A DNA stretch of 64,000 nucleotides from contig NC_072816.1 of the NCBI RefSeq assembly GCF_003013715.1, positions 806,001 to 870,000 of the forward strand, given 5' to 3'. The notes under the pieces were generated by a model. It saw only the letters and a list, made by a program, of their open reading frames with translations, was not told the DNA's origin and searched no databases. The stretch's first letter is position 1, and every line of letters starts with the position of its first letter. Shown here piece by piece: positions 55,292-64,000 of the stretch. This stretch comes from Candidozyma auris (lineage: Eukaryota; Ascomycota; Pichiomycetes; Serinales; Metschnikowiaceae). The translations under genes were made by a program, and so were the position numbers.

Positions 55292-58200
55292 ATGTCGAAA
55301 AAAATCTCCTTCGACGAGTTTTTGAAGCAGCAACAGCAGGCTCAACAACAGCCCCGTGGCTACGGCTATAAGAACTCAAATAATTATCAGTACTCAGGTC
55401 AGAACTTCCAGTACTCAGGACAGAGCTTTCAGCCTGGCCAATACTACTCTGGATACCAGGGATACCAGGGATACCAGGGGTTTCAAAATCAGGCTCACAC
55501 TGGGTATCAAGGCTATCCTGAACAAAGCTTCTCCGCGAGTCAGAATGGAAGCGAGGTTCCCTCTGGCGCTGAGTCCAGAATAACTAGTGGGGCAGCCACT
55601 CCCAATCCTGATGCCTCCACCACGTCTCTCTCGTCGCTAGGCTCTGCATTGAACAAACTTAAACTCGAAGAAACTCCTATACTGGAACATTTGACTGCGA
55701 TTCAAAAGTGCTCCAAGATCAGTGACTCCAAGAAGGAGGCCGAGGCTATTGCGCAAAAGGTTGCAGAGCAGCCATCCATGACGATATTCGATACTTGGAA
55801 GATCCTTGATATCGTCAAAAACTTAGCAAAGGCAAGAAGCTCCCCAATTGTCAGGGAGTCCGCGCTTCTTGTAATACAGCAACTTGCGTTCAGCTTGAGT
55901 AACTCTGCTCCTAAAGAGCTGTACTTGGTGCAGTTCATCAGTGTGATCCTTGAAGCATTCACAGACAAGGACAGAAATGTTGTCAAAACTGCGAAACAGA
56001 CCCTTGATATTGTTTATGGTGTCTTACCAGTAGAGATCTTGGGCAGCTTGTTCATTGACGAGATTATCAACTACCTTACATCGTCTGCAAAGTGGAACAC
56101 CAAGATTGCTGCTTTAGAGATTATGGATAAGCTTATTGCTGAGGCCCCTGCCGATTTGTTGGAAATGAAATTTATCACTGCCGTTCCAGCGTTGACCGAT
56201 ATGGCAACAGACTTCAAGCCAGAGTTGGCCAAACACGGTTTAGCTACCTTAAAGCGCTTTGTGAAGGTGTTCGATAATCTTGATTTGCAAAACAAGTATG
56301 ATTTGATCGTCGAAACCTTGGCCAATCCTCAAAAAGTTCCAGAGTGTATCAAGAACTTATCTTCTGTTACATTCGTGGCTGAAGTTACTGAACCTGCTTT
56401 GTCACTTCTAGTACCTATTCTTGACAAGTCGTTGAAGATGTCATCCTCTACCAATGATCAGTTGAGACAGACGGTTACCGTCACCGAAAACTTGACTAGA
56501 TTGGTGAATAATAGAAGAGAGATTGAGCACTACATTCCTATTTTGTTACCTGGTGTGGAAAAGGTAGTAAACAATGCCTCATTGCCGGAAGTGAGAGAGT
56601 TGGGAGCTAAAGCACTTCGTGTTTTGAAAGAAGCAGAGAGTGAACAAACCGATGGTAAGTTCCATGGCAGGATATCCTTGAAGGATGCGGAAAAATTCCT
56701 CACCGAAAACCTAAGTGAGGATGTTAAGGACGTGCCAGCCGCTTTGCTTAAGGATGGTACTGAAACGAGCTATCTTGCTACTATAGTACAAGTGGACGCT
56801 AACGTTAATGACTGGAAACGATTAGCAGAGTACCTTGAGAGCGCCATCCAATTGTCAGACTCTGTGACGGAGGAACTTAGAAAAAAGTATACTGAGGAAG
56901 TTATAAAGAATTTGAAGCACCTCTTCACTGAATCAGCTCTGGTCGACAATGACGACAACGACGGTGCCGTTGAAATCGTTAATGCTGATTTCTCCTTGGC
57001 CTACGGTTCTCGTATGTTGTTGAACAAAACCAACTTGAGATTGTTAAAGGGACACAGATACGGCCTCTGTGGCAGAAACGGTGCTGGTAAATCCACGTTG
57101 ATGCGTGCTATTTCCAAGGGTCAATTAGAAGGCTTCCCTACTCCCGATCAGTTGCGTACATGCTTTGTCGAGCACAAATTGCAAGGTGAGGAAGGTGATT
57201 TGGATTTAGTCAGCTTCATTGCTTCTGACCCAGAGTTGGCCAATGTCGGGCGTGATGATATTGCTAAGGCATTGCAAGCTGTCGGGTTCCCTGAAGAAAG
57301 ATTGACTCAACAAGTTGGCTCCTTATCGGGTGGTTGGAAGATGAAATTGGAATTAGCAAGAGCTATGCTTATGAAAGCTGATGTGTTGCTCTTGGATGAG
57401 CCTACTAACCACTTGGATGTTGGTAACGTCCAATGGTTACAGAATTACTTGATCGAGCACACGGAGATCACATCTTTGATCGTCTCCCACGACTCGGGTT
57501 TTTTGGATGCGGTTTGCACGGACATTATTCACTACGAGAACAAAAAGCTAGCATATTACAAGGGTAATTTATCAGAGTTTGTCAAGGTCAAGCCCGAGGG
57601 CAAGTCTTACTACACATTGAGTGACTCCATGGTGAAGATGGCCTTCCCACCTCCAGGTATCTTGTCTGGTGTAAAGTCTAATACGAGAGCAATAGCCAGA
57701 ATGAGCAATGTTACTTTCACATATCCTGGTGCTGCGAAGCCATCCTTGAACAATGTCTCTTGCAGTTTGTGTTTGTCGTCTCGTGTGGCCATTGTTGGCC
57801 CCAATGGTGCGGGCAAGTCTACGTTGATCAAGTTGTTGACTGGAGAGTTGGTGCCAAACGAAGGTACTGTCGAGAAACATCCGAACTTGAGAATTGGATA
57901 CATTGCTCAACACGCTTTGCAACACGTTGAACAGCATAAGGAGAAGACAGCCAACCAGTACTTACAGTGGCGTTACAGATTCGGTGACGACCGGGAAGTT
58001 TTATTAAAAGAATCGAGAAAGATCTCTGATGAAGAGAAGCAAATCATGGAAAAGCTCATTGACGTTGGTGACGGGCAAGGACCAAGACAAATTGAGGCGC
58101 TCGTTGGTAGACAAAAGTTGAAGAAATCTTTCCAGTATGAGATCAAATGGAAGTATTTCTTGCCTAAGTACAACTCCTGGCTTCCAAGAGAGTTTTTGAT

Positions 58201-58849
58201 CGAGCAAGGATTCGAGAAGTTGATTCAAAAGTTCGATGATCATGAGGCTTCAAGAGAAGGTCTTGGCTACAGAGAATTGACACCAAAAGTAATAAGAAAG
58301 CATTTCGAGGATGTCGGATTGGATGGTGACATTGCAGACCACACACCTATGGGCTCTTTGTCCGGTGGTCAATTGGTCAAGGTTGTTATTGCTGGCGCTA
58401 TGTGGAACAATCCCCACTTGCTTGTTCTTGATGAACCTACAAACTATTTGGACAGAGACTCCTTGGGAGGTCTTGCCGTTGCCATTCGTGACTGGAGCGG
58501 AGGTGTTGTCATGATTTCGCACAACAACGAGTTTGTTGGAGCCTTGTGTCCTGAGCAATGGCACGTTGAAAATGGGGCTGTTGTTCAGAAGGGCAATGCT
58601 GCCGTTGATGCGCTGAGATTCGCTGATGGCGTCGAGTCCAAGGATGGTTCGCCTGCACCTGAACCAGTGAAGAAGAGAGCAGACGATGACGACTCCCCTG
58701 CGAACATCAAGGTCAGAACCAGAAAGAAGAAGATGACTAGAAACGAGAAGAAAGCACAGGCTGAGAGAAGAAGATTGCGTCACATCGAATGGTTGAGCAG
58801 TCCTAAAGGTACACCAAAGCCACCAGACACTGACGACGAGGAAGAGTGA
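55292..58849 (+). CDS. NEW1: New1, ABCF ATPase of translation termination
   Basis: 1185 aa, same size as S. cerevisiae New1 (1196). Translation factor related to eEF3 that assists termination and ribosome recycling at particular stop contexts. Order: Gln/Asn/Tyr/Gly-rich prion-like N-terminus (about 1-70, with YQGYQGYQGF repeats), HEAT repeats (about 130-480), ABC1 with Walker A GRNGAGKST near 592, signature SLSGGWKMKLELARAM and LLLDEPTNHLD, and ABC2 with GPNGAGKST near 835. A chromodomain-like insert follows (KWKYFLPKYNSWLPREFL), then SLSGGQLVKVVIAGAM and VLDEPTNYLD. The C-terminus is Lys/Arg-rich (KVRTRKKKMTRNEKKAQAERRR) as in New1/eEF3. All catalytic motifs are intact. Confidence 0.95.
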   Translation: MSKKISFDEFLKQQQQAQQQPRGYGYKNSNNYQYSGQNFQYSGQSFQPGQYYSGYQGYQGYQGFQNQAHTGYQGYPEQSFSASQNGSEVPSGAESRITSGAATPNPDASTTSLSSLGSALNKLKLEETPILEHLTAIQKCSKISDSKKEAEAIAQKVAEQPSMTIFDTWKILDIVKNLAKARSSPIVRESALLVIQQLAFSLSNSAPKELYLVQFISVILEAFTDKDRNVVKTAKQTLDIVYGVLPVEILGSLFIDEIINYLTSSAKWNTKIAALEIMDKLIAEAPADLLEMKFITAVPALTDMATDFKPELAKHGLATLKRFVKVFDNLDLQNKYDLIVETLANPQKVPECIKNLSSVTFVAEVTEPALSLLVPILDKSLKMSSSTNDQLRQTVTVTENLTRLVNNRREIEHYIPILLPGVEKVVNNASLPEVRELGAKALRVLKEAESEQTDGKFHGRISLKDAEKFLTENLSEDVKDVPAALLKDGTETSYLATIVQVDANVNDWKRLAEYLESAIQLSDSVTEELRKKYTEEVIKNLKHLFTESALVDNDDNDGAVEIVNADFSLAYGSRMLLNKTNLRLLKGHRYGLCGRNGAGKSTLMRAISKGQLEGFPTPDQLRTCFVEHKLQGEEGDLDLVSFIASDPELANVGRDDIAKALQAVGFPEERLTQQVGSLSGGWKMKLELARAMLMKADVLLLDEPTNHLDVGNVQWLQNYLIEHTEITSLIVSHDSGFLDAVCTDIIHYENKKLAYYKGNLSEFVKVKPEGKSYYTLSDSMVKMAFPPPGILSGVKSNTRAIARMSNVTFTYPGAAKPSLNNVSCSLCLSSRVAIVGPNGAGKSTLIKLLTGELVPNEGTVEKHPNLRIGYIAQHALQHVEQHKEKTANQYLQWRYRFGDDREVLLKESRKISDEEKQIMEKLIDVGDGQGPRQIEALVGRQKLKKSFQYEIKWKYFLPKYNSWLPREFLIEQGFEKLIQKFDDHEASREGLGYRELTPKVIRKHFEDVGLDGDIADHTPMGSLSGGQLVKVVIAGAMWNNPHLLVLDEPTNYLDRDSLGGLAVAIRDWSGGVVMISHNNEFVGALCPEQWHVENGAVVQKGNAAVDALRFADGVESKDGSPAPEPVKKRADDDDSPANIKVRTRKKKMTRNEKKAQAERRRLRHIEWLSSPKGTPKPPDTDDEEE
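55451..55477 (+). repeat. 9-nt tandem repeat, 3 copies (YQG units of NEW1)
   Basis: GGATACCAG occurs three times in a row, encoding G-Y-Q repeats in the prion-like N-terminus; copy number could vary between strains. Confidence 0.85.
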
Positions 58850-58954
58850 TTTGGACTTTGTAAATTGGAATAAGTTAGATATTAATAGAGGTATCATCTG
58901 GGTGTTGGCAGCTAGAAGTAGACGGTGGAGAGGAAGCGTAGAATACCATCGTCC

Positions 58955-58976
58955 GCACGTGAGTATACTCACGTGC
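58955..58976. promoter_or_regulatory. 22-bp perfect palindrome with two CACGTG cores
   Basis: A perfectly self-complementary 22-mer at 58955-58976 contains CACGTG at 58956-58961 and 58970-58975, joined by an AGTATACT core. It lies about 70 bp upstream of the PRE8 ATG, where a bHLH factor (Cbf1-like) could bind as two dimers. Confidence 0.55.
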
Positions 58977-58997
58977 ATCAACTTCCAAGTCGCCCTC

Positions 58998-59006
58998 GAA
59001 GGCAAG
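58998..59006 (+). promoter_or_regulatory. Rpn4-like proteasome element
   Basis: GAAGGCAAG resembles the GAAGGCAAAA form of the Rpn4 site known from Candida proteasome genes, one base short of the full core. It lies 38 bp upstream of the PRE8 start. Inferred from similarity and the gene it precedes. Confidence 0.35.
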
Positions 59007-59043
59007 TCTCAACACCTTCAACATCTTCTCCAGATAACGCCCA

Positions 59044-59858
59044 ATGGCTGACAGATACTCGTTTTCCCTTACGACATTTTCCCCTCAGTATGTAATGGGC
59101 GAATGAGCTTGAACTATGCTCTTTTAATGACATTGTACTAACAATTTAGAGGGAAATTGGTCCAGATTGAATATGCCCTCAATGCGGTAAAGCAAGGTGT
59201 AACCACCATTGGCATCAAGTCTGCCTCGGGCGTGGTGCTTGCTACAGAGAGAAAGTCCAATTCGAATCTTTTAAAGAACGACTGTAACAGCAAAGTCGAG
59301 TTGATTACTCCAGACATCGCCATGACTTACTCCGGCATGGGACCCGACTTCAGGGTGCTAGTAGACAGAGCACGAAAATTGGCCCACACAAACTACAAGC
59401 GTATATACAACGAGTATCCTCCGGTCAGAATAATGGTTCAGGAACTCGCCAAGGTGATGCAAGAGTCAACGCAAAGTGGAGGTATCAGACCTTTTGGTGT
59501 ATCGCTTTTAGTGGGTGGGTATGACCACCACCTGGGCAACTTTCAGCTATACCAAGTGGACCCTTCTGGTAGTTATTTCCCATGGAAGGCCACAGCTATC
59601 GGCAAGACGGCTGTTTCGGCCAAGACCTTTTTGGAAAAGCGTTGGAATGAGGACTTGGAGTTGGAGGACGTGATCCACGTTGCTCTCTTAGCATTAAAGG
59701 AGTCAGTGGATGGAGAATTGGTTGGTGAGAACTTGGATATCACTGTGGTGAGTGATCCTCAGGACCATTTGTTGGGGTTCAAGGGTACTGACATCGAGGG
59801 TCCCAGAGTGAAGAAGTTACTGGCTGAAGAGATAAACGATAGGCTTGACGCTTTGTAA
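59044..59858 (+). CDS. PRE8: Proteasome subunit alpha2 (spliced)
   Basis: 250 aa after splicing; exons 59044-59087 and 59150-59858. The 62-nt intron has donor GTATGT at 59088, branch point TACTAAC at 59136-59142 and acceptor TTAG ending at 59149. Exon 1 encodes MADRYSFSLTTFSP, the alpha-ring N-terminal tail. Exon 2 continues GKLVQIEYALNAVKQG, the alpha-subunit signature. Length equals S. cerevisiae Pre8. A 20S core alpha subunit, it forms the gate ring and lacks an N-terminal Thr. Without the intron the conserved YSFSLTTFSP start is lost, so splicing is certain in form. Confidence 0.97.
59088..59149 (+). other. PRE8 intron
   Basis: GTATGT donor, canonical TACTAAC branch and TTTAG acceptor 7 nt beyond it; phase 2 junction after CA of a Gln codon. 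Branch-to-acceptor distance is short. Confidence 0.93.
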
Positions 59859-60118
59859 TGATGCATGGGCACGAGAGGTCTGAGAGGTGCTGTACGTCTA
59901 GCTGAAGAAAGCTTTTGAAAGTAGAGCATGAATAAAAGATAAATGGTGGTAGAGCATTAGTCAGACACCCAACAAGGGTCCAAAGAACCCCAAAGGGCCA
60001 AAGTCTTCAGGCGGCTCTCTAATCCGAGTTCAACATTGGGTAGGTCCCATTGATTTTTTTTTTCTTTTTACAAAACTACTAATGATACTACGTAGCATGG
60101 CCGTGTTACAACATACAT

Positions 60119-60124
60119 CACGTG
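60119..60124. promoter_or_regulatory. CACGTG site upstream of UTP14
   Basis: ATCACGTGAC, 80 bp upstream of the ATG, typical Cbf1/Tbf1-type context in yeast ribosome-related promoters; inferred. Confidence 0.35.
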
Positions 60125-60154
60125 ACCACACATAAAAAAGTATAGGACATGGGT

Positions 60155-60165
60155 GATGAGATGAG
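60155..60165. promoter_or_regulatory. PAC-type element (GATGAG) of UTP14
   Basis: GATGAGATGAG lies 40 bp upstream of the ATG. The PAC core (GATGAG) marks ribosome-biogenesis genes and binds Dot6/Tod6/Sfp1-linked factors in yeasts. Gene identity agrees. Confidence 0.5.
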
Positions 60166-60204
60166 ATTCACCTCAAAGCAGCATCCCTGAAACACACTTG
60201 AAAT

Positions 60205-63054
60205 ATGGCTAAAAAGCGGTCAGGCAAAAACAGATCGCATCAAAAGATCCAGGATGCTTTTCAGCTTGCAGAACGAGCTGAGGCACGAGACAGAGGCGAC
60301 AACGAAAATCTGCAGTCTGAAGAAGATCAGGATGAAGAGTTACCTTTGAAAGAGGGAGTTTTGGATGCAAGAAAGTTTCTTAAAGAAGAAGACCAAGAGA
60401 GTGATCTTGAGGACGAGGAGCTTGATTCGGACGAGGCTCTTGCACTGGACGACGACTACGATGTGCTAAGCTCCAAATTTTCTCAGACGATAAGAGATAA
60501 GCAGAAGAGGAGAAAGGGAAAGCGAAGCGAGGAGTCAGAAAGTTCTGAAGACGAAGGCTATAGTAGCATCGATGAGTCGCAGCTAGTAACGTTATCTGAG
60601 GCTTGGGATATGGATGACAGAGATTCTTCGAAGAAGAAGAAGCTGGACGAGGATGTTGTTCTAGATGATGCTCGAGAGTCTGAGTCTGAAAGTGAACTTG
60701 ACTCGGAAGAAACGGAAGAGAAGAGTGACTTGTTTAAAAATGCCCCAACTTTGGACTCCGAGTCAGGGTCAGAAGACGAGGAGTCGGGATCAGAAGGGGA
60801 CTCCGAGGAGGAAACCGGATCTGATGAGTCAGATGAAACCGATTCTGAAGACGAACGTGCCATATTAGGCGGATCTGACGATGAAGACGTGGAACTCAAG
60901 TCGACACTCAACACAGTGAAGGCCAAGGTGAAAACGCCTCATGAACATAGGAGACTTGTGAACGAAACGAGAGAGGCAAATGTATTTTCTGTACCCGCAG
61001 GCGGCGAGGAGCTTTCGCTTGCTGATATGCTTGGTGGGGTCGAGGGTGCCGATGATGCACATTTGATCGATAAGGATGAAGAGCCTAAGCATGTGGCGGT
61101 GCCACTTCCCAAAAGAATTCAAATCAGGAACGATAGGAGAGCTGCTTATGAGATCACCAAGGAGGAGGTCAACAAGTGGAGGGAAACAGTGAGAACTTTG
61201 CAAGAGGCTGATCATCTTGAGTTTCCTCTTGCGCCACCAGCGACTGCTGAAGAACAAGAAGAGATTGATCCAGAAAAAGAGTTGGATGCTCTTCGGTTTG
61301 TTCCAGAGACGGATACCCGCACAGAGCTCGAGAACAAGATTCATGGCATTTTAGAGGCAGGTGCGCTTGTGGATGAGTCTAAGGAGGCCACTTTCGAACA
61401 AATTGAAGCGGCCAAGCTTTCGAAAGAAGATATGTTCAAGAGAACCCAGGAGCTCAGAAGAATGAGGGAGCTCATGTTCCGTGACGAGCAACGTGCCAAA
61501 CGTATCAAGAAGATCAAGTCGAAACAGTACAGGAAGATTAGGAAGAGAGAGCGTTTGCGGGATGCTGAGTTGGTGGAAGGTTCTGATGCCGAAGAGGATC
61601 CCGACGAGCATGATAGGAAGAGAGCTGAAGAAAGAATGTCACAGAAACACAAGACTCAGTCGCTGTGGGCAAAACAGATGATAAAGCTGGGGATGTCTAA
61701 AGATGCACTGAGTAGAGAACAACTCGAGGAAATGCTTAGAAGTGGAGAACGTTTGCGTGCAAAGCAGTTAGGCGCTATCAACGGTGTACAAAGTGACGAC
61801 AACGTCTCGGATATCGAAAGAGAATACGAAAATGATGAGGATGATACCGCGGAGAGAGAAACTCTTGGTAAGGGTATTATGGCCATGGACTTCATGAAGA
61901 ATGCGGAGGAGAAAAGACGGAGAGAGAACAAAAGAGAGCTCGAATTTCTCAGAGGTGTCGACTCCAACACAGGTATCGAAGAATTTGAAGGTGTATCGAA
62001 GGAGAAAAACTCGATAAACCAACTCAAAAACGAAGGTAGAAGAGTGTACGCTCCTAAGGCGGCCGCGGAGGCTGAGGACATGGAAGAATTGGAGGAAGAA
62101 TTAATTCATGACTACCGTGACGATGAAGCAAAGAGTTTGGTGAACAGAATGTCGGGCAAGTCCAGAGGCCGTGAGCGTTCGGCCGAAGATCGTGATGACA
62201 GTGATGCCTCCGACGCAGAGGAAGAGCCACCCGCCAAAAAGTACAAAACAGAAGAGCAGAACGCATCTGATTTCGGAGGCTTCTCTGACGAAAGCGAGAA
62301 AGAGGATGGTTCAGGCAGTGAAGAGGCTGAAGAGAATCCATGGTTGACCGTTGGAGACGACGAGAATGTAACATCGGCGAAGACAAAGAAGTTCTCCACC
62401 GTCACGGAAGACTCGTCGAAACTTTCGAAGGCCGCCAATAAGATCGAGAAACACAAAAGCAAACAAGACAAATTCAAGGGCTCGACAAAGCCAGCCACCT
62501 TGATTGACATGAAAAAGGTCATGGAAGTGAATGGCAAGGGTGACGTTCATGGCAGTGATGACGAACAAAGTGAAGAAGAAGATGAAAGAGATAATCGCAT
62601 GTTCAAACAGCAAGGTCTTATAAAAGAAGCCTTTGCCGGAGACGATGTGGTGAGTGAATTCCAAGAAGAGAAAAGAAAACTCATCGAAGAAGAAGACGAC
62701 AAAGAAGAAGACATGACGCTACCCGGATGGGGTTCTTGGGGCGGCAGTGACGCTCCAAAAAAACCGAAGAAGAAATACGTCAGAAAGATCGATGGTGTTG
62801 TTCAGAAGGAAAAGAGACAAGACAAGGATAAGGATAATGTCATCATCAACGAACGATTGAACAAGCACAACTTGAAATATCAGTCTTCCAATGTTCCTCA
62901 TCCATATGAAACCAGAGAACAATACGAAAGAGCATTGAGAATGCCAATCGGCGAAGAATGGGCATCAAGAGCCACTTTCCAGAAAGCCACTTTGCCTAGG
63001 GTCATTGTTAAACAAGGTACGGTTGTTGACCCTTTAAAGGCACCTTTTAAATAA
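60205..63054 (+). CDS. UTP14: Utp14, SSU processome component
   Basis: 949 aa. Nucleolar protein of the small-subunit processome that activates the helicase Dhr1 in 18S rRNA maturation. The N-terminal third is acidic and Ser-rich; the conserved core contains RNDRRAAYEITKEEVNKWRETV, ELRRMRELMFRDEQRAKRIKKIKSKQYRKIRK, AEERMSQKHKTQSLWAKQM, MDFMKNAEEKRRRENKREL and ENPWL, all hallmark Utp14 stretches. The C-terminus LPGWGSWGG, KRQDKDKDNVIINERLNKH and NVPHPYETREQYERALRMPIGEEW is the diagnostic end. Length is similar to S. cerevisiae Utp14 (899). A PAC site supports ribosome-biogenesis regulation. It ends 36 bp from the convergent ALO1 gene. Confidence 0.96.
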   Translation: MAKKRSGKNRSHQKIQDAFQLAERAEARDRGDNENLQSEEDQDEELPLKEGVLDARKFLKEEDQESDLEDEELDSDEALALDDDYDVLSSKFSQTIRDKQKRRKGKRSEESESSEDEGYSSIDESQLVTLSEAWDMDDRDSSKKKKLDEDVVLDDARESESESELDSEETEEKSDLFKNAPTLDSESGSEDEESGSEGDSEEETGSDESDETDSEDERAILGGSDDEDVELKSTLNTVKAKVKTPHEHRRLVNETREANVFSVPAGGEELSLADMLGGVEGADDAHLIDKDEEPKHVAVPLPKRIQIRNDRRAAYEITKEEVNKWRETVRTLQEADHLEFPLAPPATAEEQEEIDPEKELDALRFVPETDTRTELENKIHGILEAGALVDESKEATFEQIEAAKLSKEDMFKRTQELRRMRELMFRDEQRAKRIKKIKSKQYRKIRKRERLRDAELVEGSDAEEDPDEHDRKRAEERMSQKHKTQSLWAKQMIKLGMSKDALSREQLEEMLRSGERLRAKQLGAINGVQSDDNVSDIEREYENDEDDTAERETLGKGIMAMDFMKNAEEKRRRENKRELEFLRGVDSNTGIEEFEGVSKEKNSINQLKNEGRRVYAPKAAAEAEDMEELEEELIHDYRDDEAKSLVNRMSGKSRGRERSAEDRDDSDASDAEEEPPAKKYKTEEQNASDFGGFSDESEKEDGSGSEEAEENPWLTVGDDENVTSAKTKKFSTVTEDSSKLSKAANKIEKHKSKQDKFKGSTKPATLIDMKKVMEVNGKGDVHGSDDEQSEEEDERDNRMFKQQGLIKEAFAGDDVVSEFQEEKRKLIEEEDDKEEDMTLPGWGSWGGSDAPKKPKKKYVRKIDGVVQKEKRQDKDKDNVIINERLNKHNLKYQSSNVPHPYETREQYERALRMPIGEEWASRATFQKATLPRVIVKQGTVVDPLKAPFK

Positions 63055-63090
63055 TTCATTGTATATTAGCATAATAAATCGCATTCATAG

Positions 63091-64000
63091 CTATTCTATT
63101 AAGATTCCGTTTCTAACAGCCCACGCTTTTCCACTCAAGAACACCCCGTGTGGGTCCATCTCTCTTCTAATCTCATTGTATGCTTCTAAGCTGGGCCCAA
63201 ACCACTTCTTCATCACAGGGTCGAAGCCGAGCATGGAGTAGAACTTCTTTCCACCGAAGTTCAACTGAGTCTTCAAATCCTCTTCGTCATGATGATCACC
63301 AGACAAACCAATGAAGTTCTTTGCCCAGTGTGGCTTGCCGCCCGCACGGCTCATAGCGTCTTCAAAAATTTGGTACCATTTGTGGGTTGGCACGTTGAAA
63401 CCGAATGGTCTATACATTGTGGCATTGATAAAAAGAGTCAACTGATCGTTCTTTACCTTCGAAAGATCTGCCTCGTAAGGCAACCCTTCCGGGGAGTTGT
63501 CCAAAAATGGTCTTAAATTGTTTCCTGGAATTGGACCAGCGCTCACAGGGCTCCTCTTGGCTAACCATTCTTGAGGTGGGTGCAAGGAAGGTTTACCTTC
63601 AGCATCAACAAAAGGTTTATCAGAATAAGTCACGTTAGAGCATCTCACTTCAATTGGAGCATGGACATAAAAGTCACCCTTTTTAGCGGCGTCCTGGATT
63701 TTTTCGTTCAATTCAGTCAAAATATCGATACCTTCGATCAAAGGTGCTGACCACTCATTCACAAACTGTGAGAACAAGCAGTCCATGTTGAGCCCCTCAA
63801 CTGAGTTCTGGACAGCCACGTCACCCTTGCCCAACGTCTCTACATCGCCATATTGTTGTTTAAACACGAATTTCTCGACCCATGGAGTGAGCTTTGGGCA
63901 GATTTTGACAGAAACCCATAAGAGCGACTCGTAAAAGAGTCTGCCAAAGAAAGTACCATACCACGAAGGACGGGGATCGCTCAAAGGGTCTTCTGACTTA
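63091..64000 (-). CDS. ALO1: D-arabinono-1,4-lactone oxidase, C-terminal part (5' end beyond right edge)
   Basis: At least 303 C-terminal residues; the frame is open to the right edge, reading KSEDPLSDPRPSWYG at the end. It oxidises D-arabinono-1,4-lactone to D-erythroascorbate, an ascorbate analogue that protects against oxidants, at the mitochondrial outer membrane. The C-terminal cap is recognisable: MYRPFGFNVPTHKWYQIFEDAM, GGKPHWAKNFIGL with the HWAK motif of aldonolactone oxidases, and the end DPHGVFLSGKAWAVRNG. The FAD-binding N-terminus lies outside the window. No truncation within the visible part. Confidence 0.93.
   Translation of the reverse strand, partial: KSEDPLSDPRPSWYGTFFGRLFYESLLWVSVKICPKLTPWVEKFVFKQQYGDVETLGKGDVAVQNSVEGLNMDCLFSQFVNEWSAPLIEGIDILTELNEKIQDAAKKGDFYVHAPIEVRCSNVTYSDKPFVDAEGKPSLHPPQEWLAKRSPVSAGPIPGNNLRPFLDNSPEGLPYEADLSKVKNDQLTLFINATMYRPFGFNVPTHKWYQIFEDAMSRAGGKPHWAKNFIGLSGDHHDEEDLKTQLNFGGKKFYSMLGFDPVMKKWFGPSLEAYNEIRREMDPHGVFLSGKAWAVRNGILIE

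Larger units (their letters stand above)
59859..60204. other. UTP14 promoter region
   Basis: 345 bp with T10 near 60056, CACGTG at 60119-60124 and a PAC-type GATGAGATGAG at 60155-60165. Confidence 0.55.

Noticed and set aside
58250..59005. 251-codon minus-strand frame over the NEW1 3' end
   Set aside because: Antisense shadow of conserved NEW1 codons; no domain, and the sense strand is clearly coding.

Overview
This is a nuclear chromosomal segment from a budding yeast. It is compact, with mostly intron-free genes on both strands, TATA boxes, one short GTATGT/TACTAAC intron and short convergent 3' ends. One codon points to the CTG (Ser) clade: codon 162 of the agmatinase-like gene is CTG exactly where the ureohydrolase signature GGDH-[S/T] expects Ser or Thr. 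Moderate GC, a retained Tudor-SN gene and FCY2/FMS1/USP-type genes fit a CTG-clade yeast such as a Metschnikowiaceae species (Clavispora / Candida haemulonii-auris group). The species assignment is inference only. I see no viral, transposon, tRNA, rRNA or CRISPR sequence.

Layout. 0-5 kb: 5' part of an ENG2/ACF2-type endo-1,3-beta-glucanase (-), a signal-peptide-bearing agmatinase-like ureohydrolase (+) and a small repeat-containing GPI-type wall protein (-). 5-12.6 kb: importin alpha SRP1 (-), a mitochondrial membrane protein (+), a universal-stress-protein-domain protein whose C-terminus looks frameshifted (+), and an Ecm14-type pseudo-carboxypeptidase (+). 12.6-15.2 kb: a 2.5-kb gene-free stretch. 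15-28.6 kb: an aldo-keto reductase and a Rab5-type GTPase (+), then a minus-strand run of TRF4 (TRAMP), IKS1 kinase, RIF1 (telomere/replication timing) and HPR1 (THO). HPR1 carries an apparent 1-nt frameshift near its start. 28.6-30 kb: gene-free.

30-43 kb: PTH4-like GGQ hydrolase and a mitochondrial Prx5/Ahp1-type peroxiredoxin (-), DCP1 and SPT20 (+), a tail-anchored FHA protein, a PhyH-family dioxygenase, FCY2 permease and SCO1 (all -). 43-50 kb: a SET-domain methyltransferase (+), PHO88/SND3 and Tudor-SN (-), UBC7 (+). 50-64 kb: FMS1 polyamine oxidase, PBDC1/YPL225W, striatin-like FAR8, NEW1 (ABCF), PRE8 (proteasome alpha2, spliced) and UTP14 (all +), then the 3' part of ALO1 (-) running off the right edge.

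Functionally the window is a mosaic of housekeeping genes rather than one pathway. Recurrent themes are RNA metabolism (TRF4, HPR1, DCP1, Tudor-SN, NEW1, UTP14, PTH4), chromatin (RIF1, SPT20), ER proteostasis (PHO88/SND3, UBC7), mitochondrial function (SCO1, peroxiredoxin, ALO1, TMEM70-like) and polyamine metabolism (agmatinase-like, FMS1). No clear new multi-gene system is visible. The items most worth a second look are the two apparent frameshifts, the candidate structured RNA at 5.1-5.3 kb, the 2.5-kb desert, the secreted ureohydrolase, the repeat GPI protein and the 22-bp palindrome upstream of PRE8.
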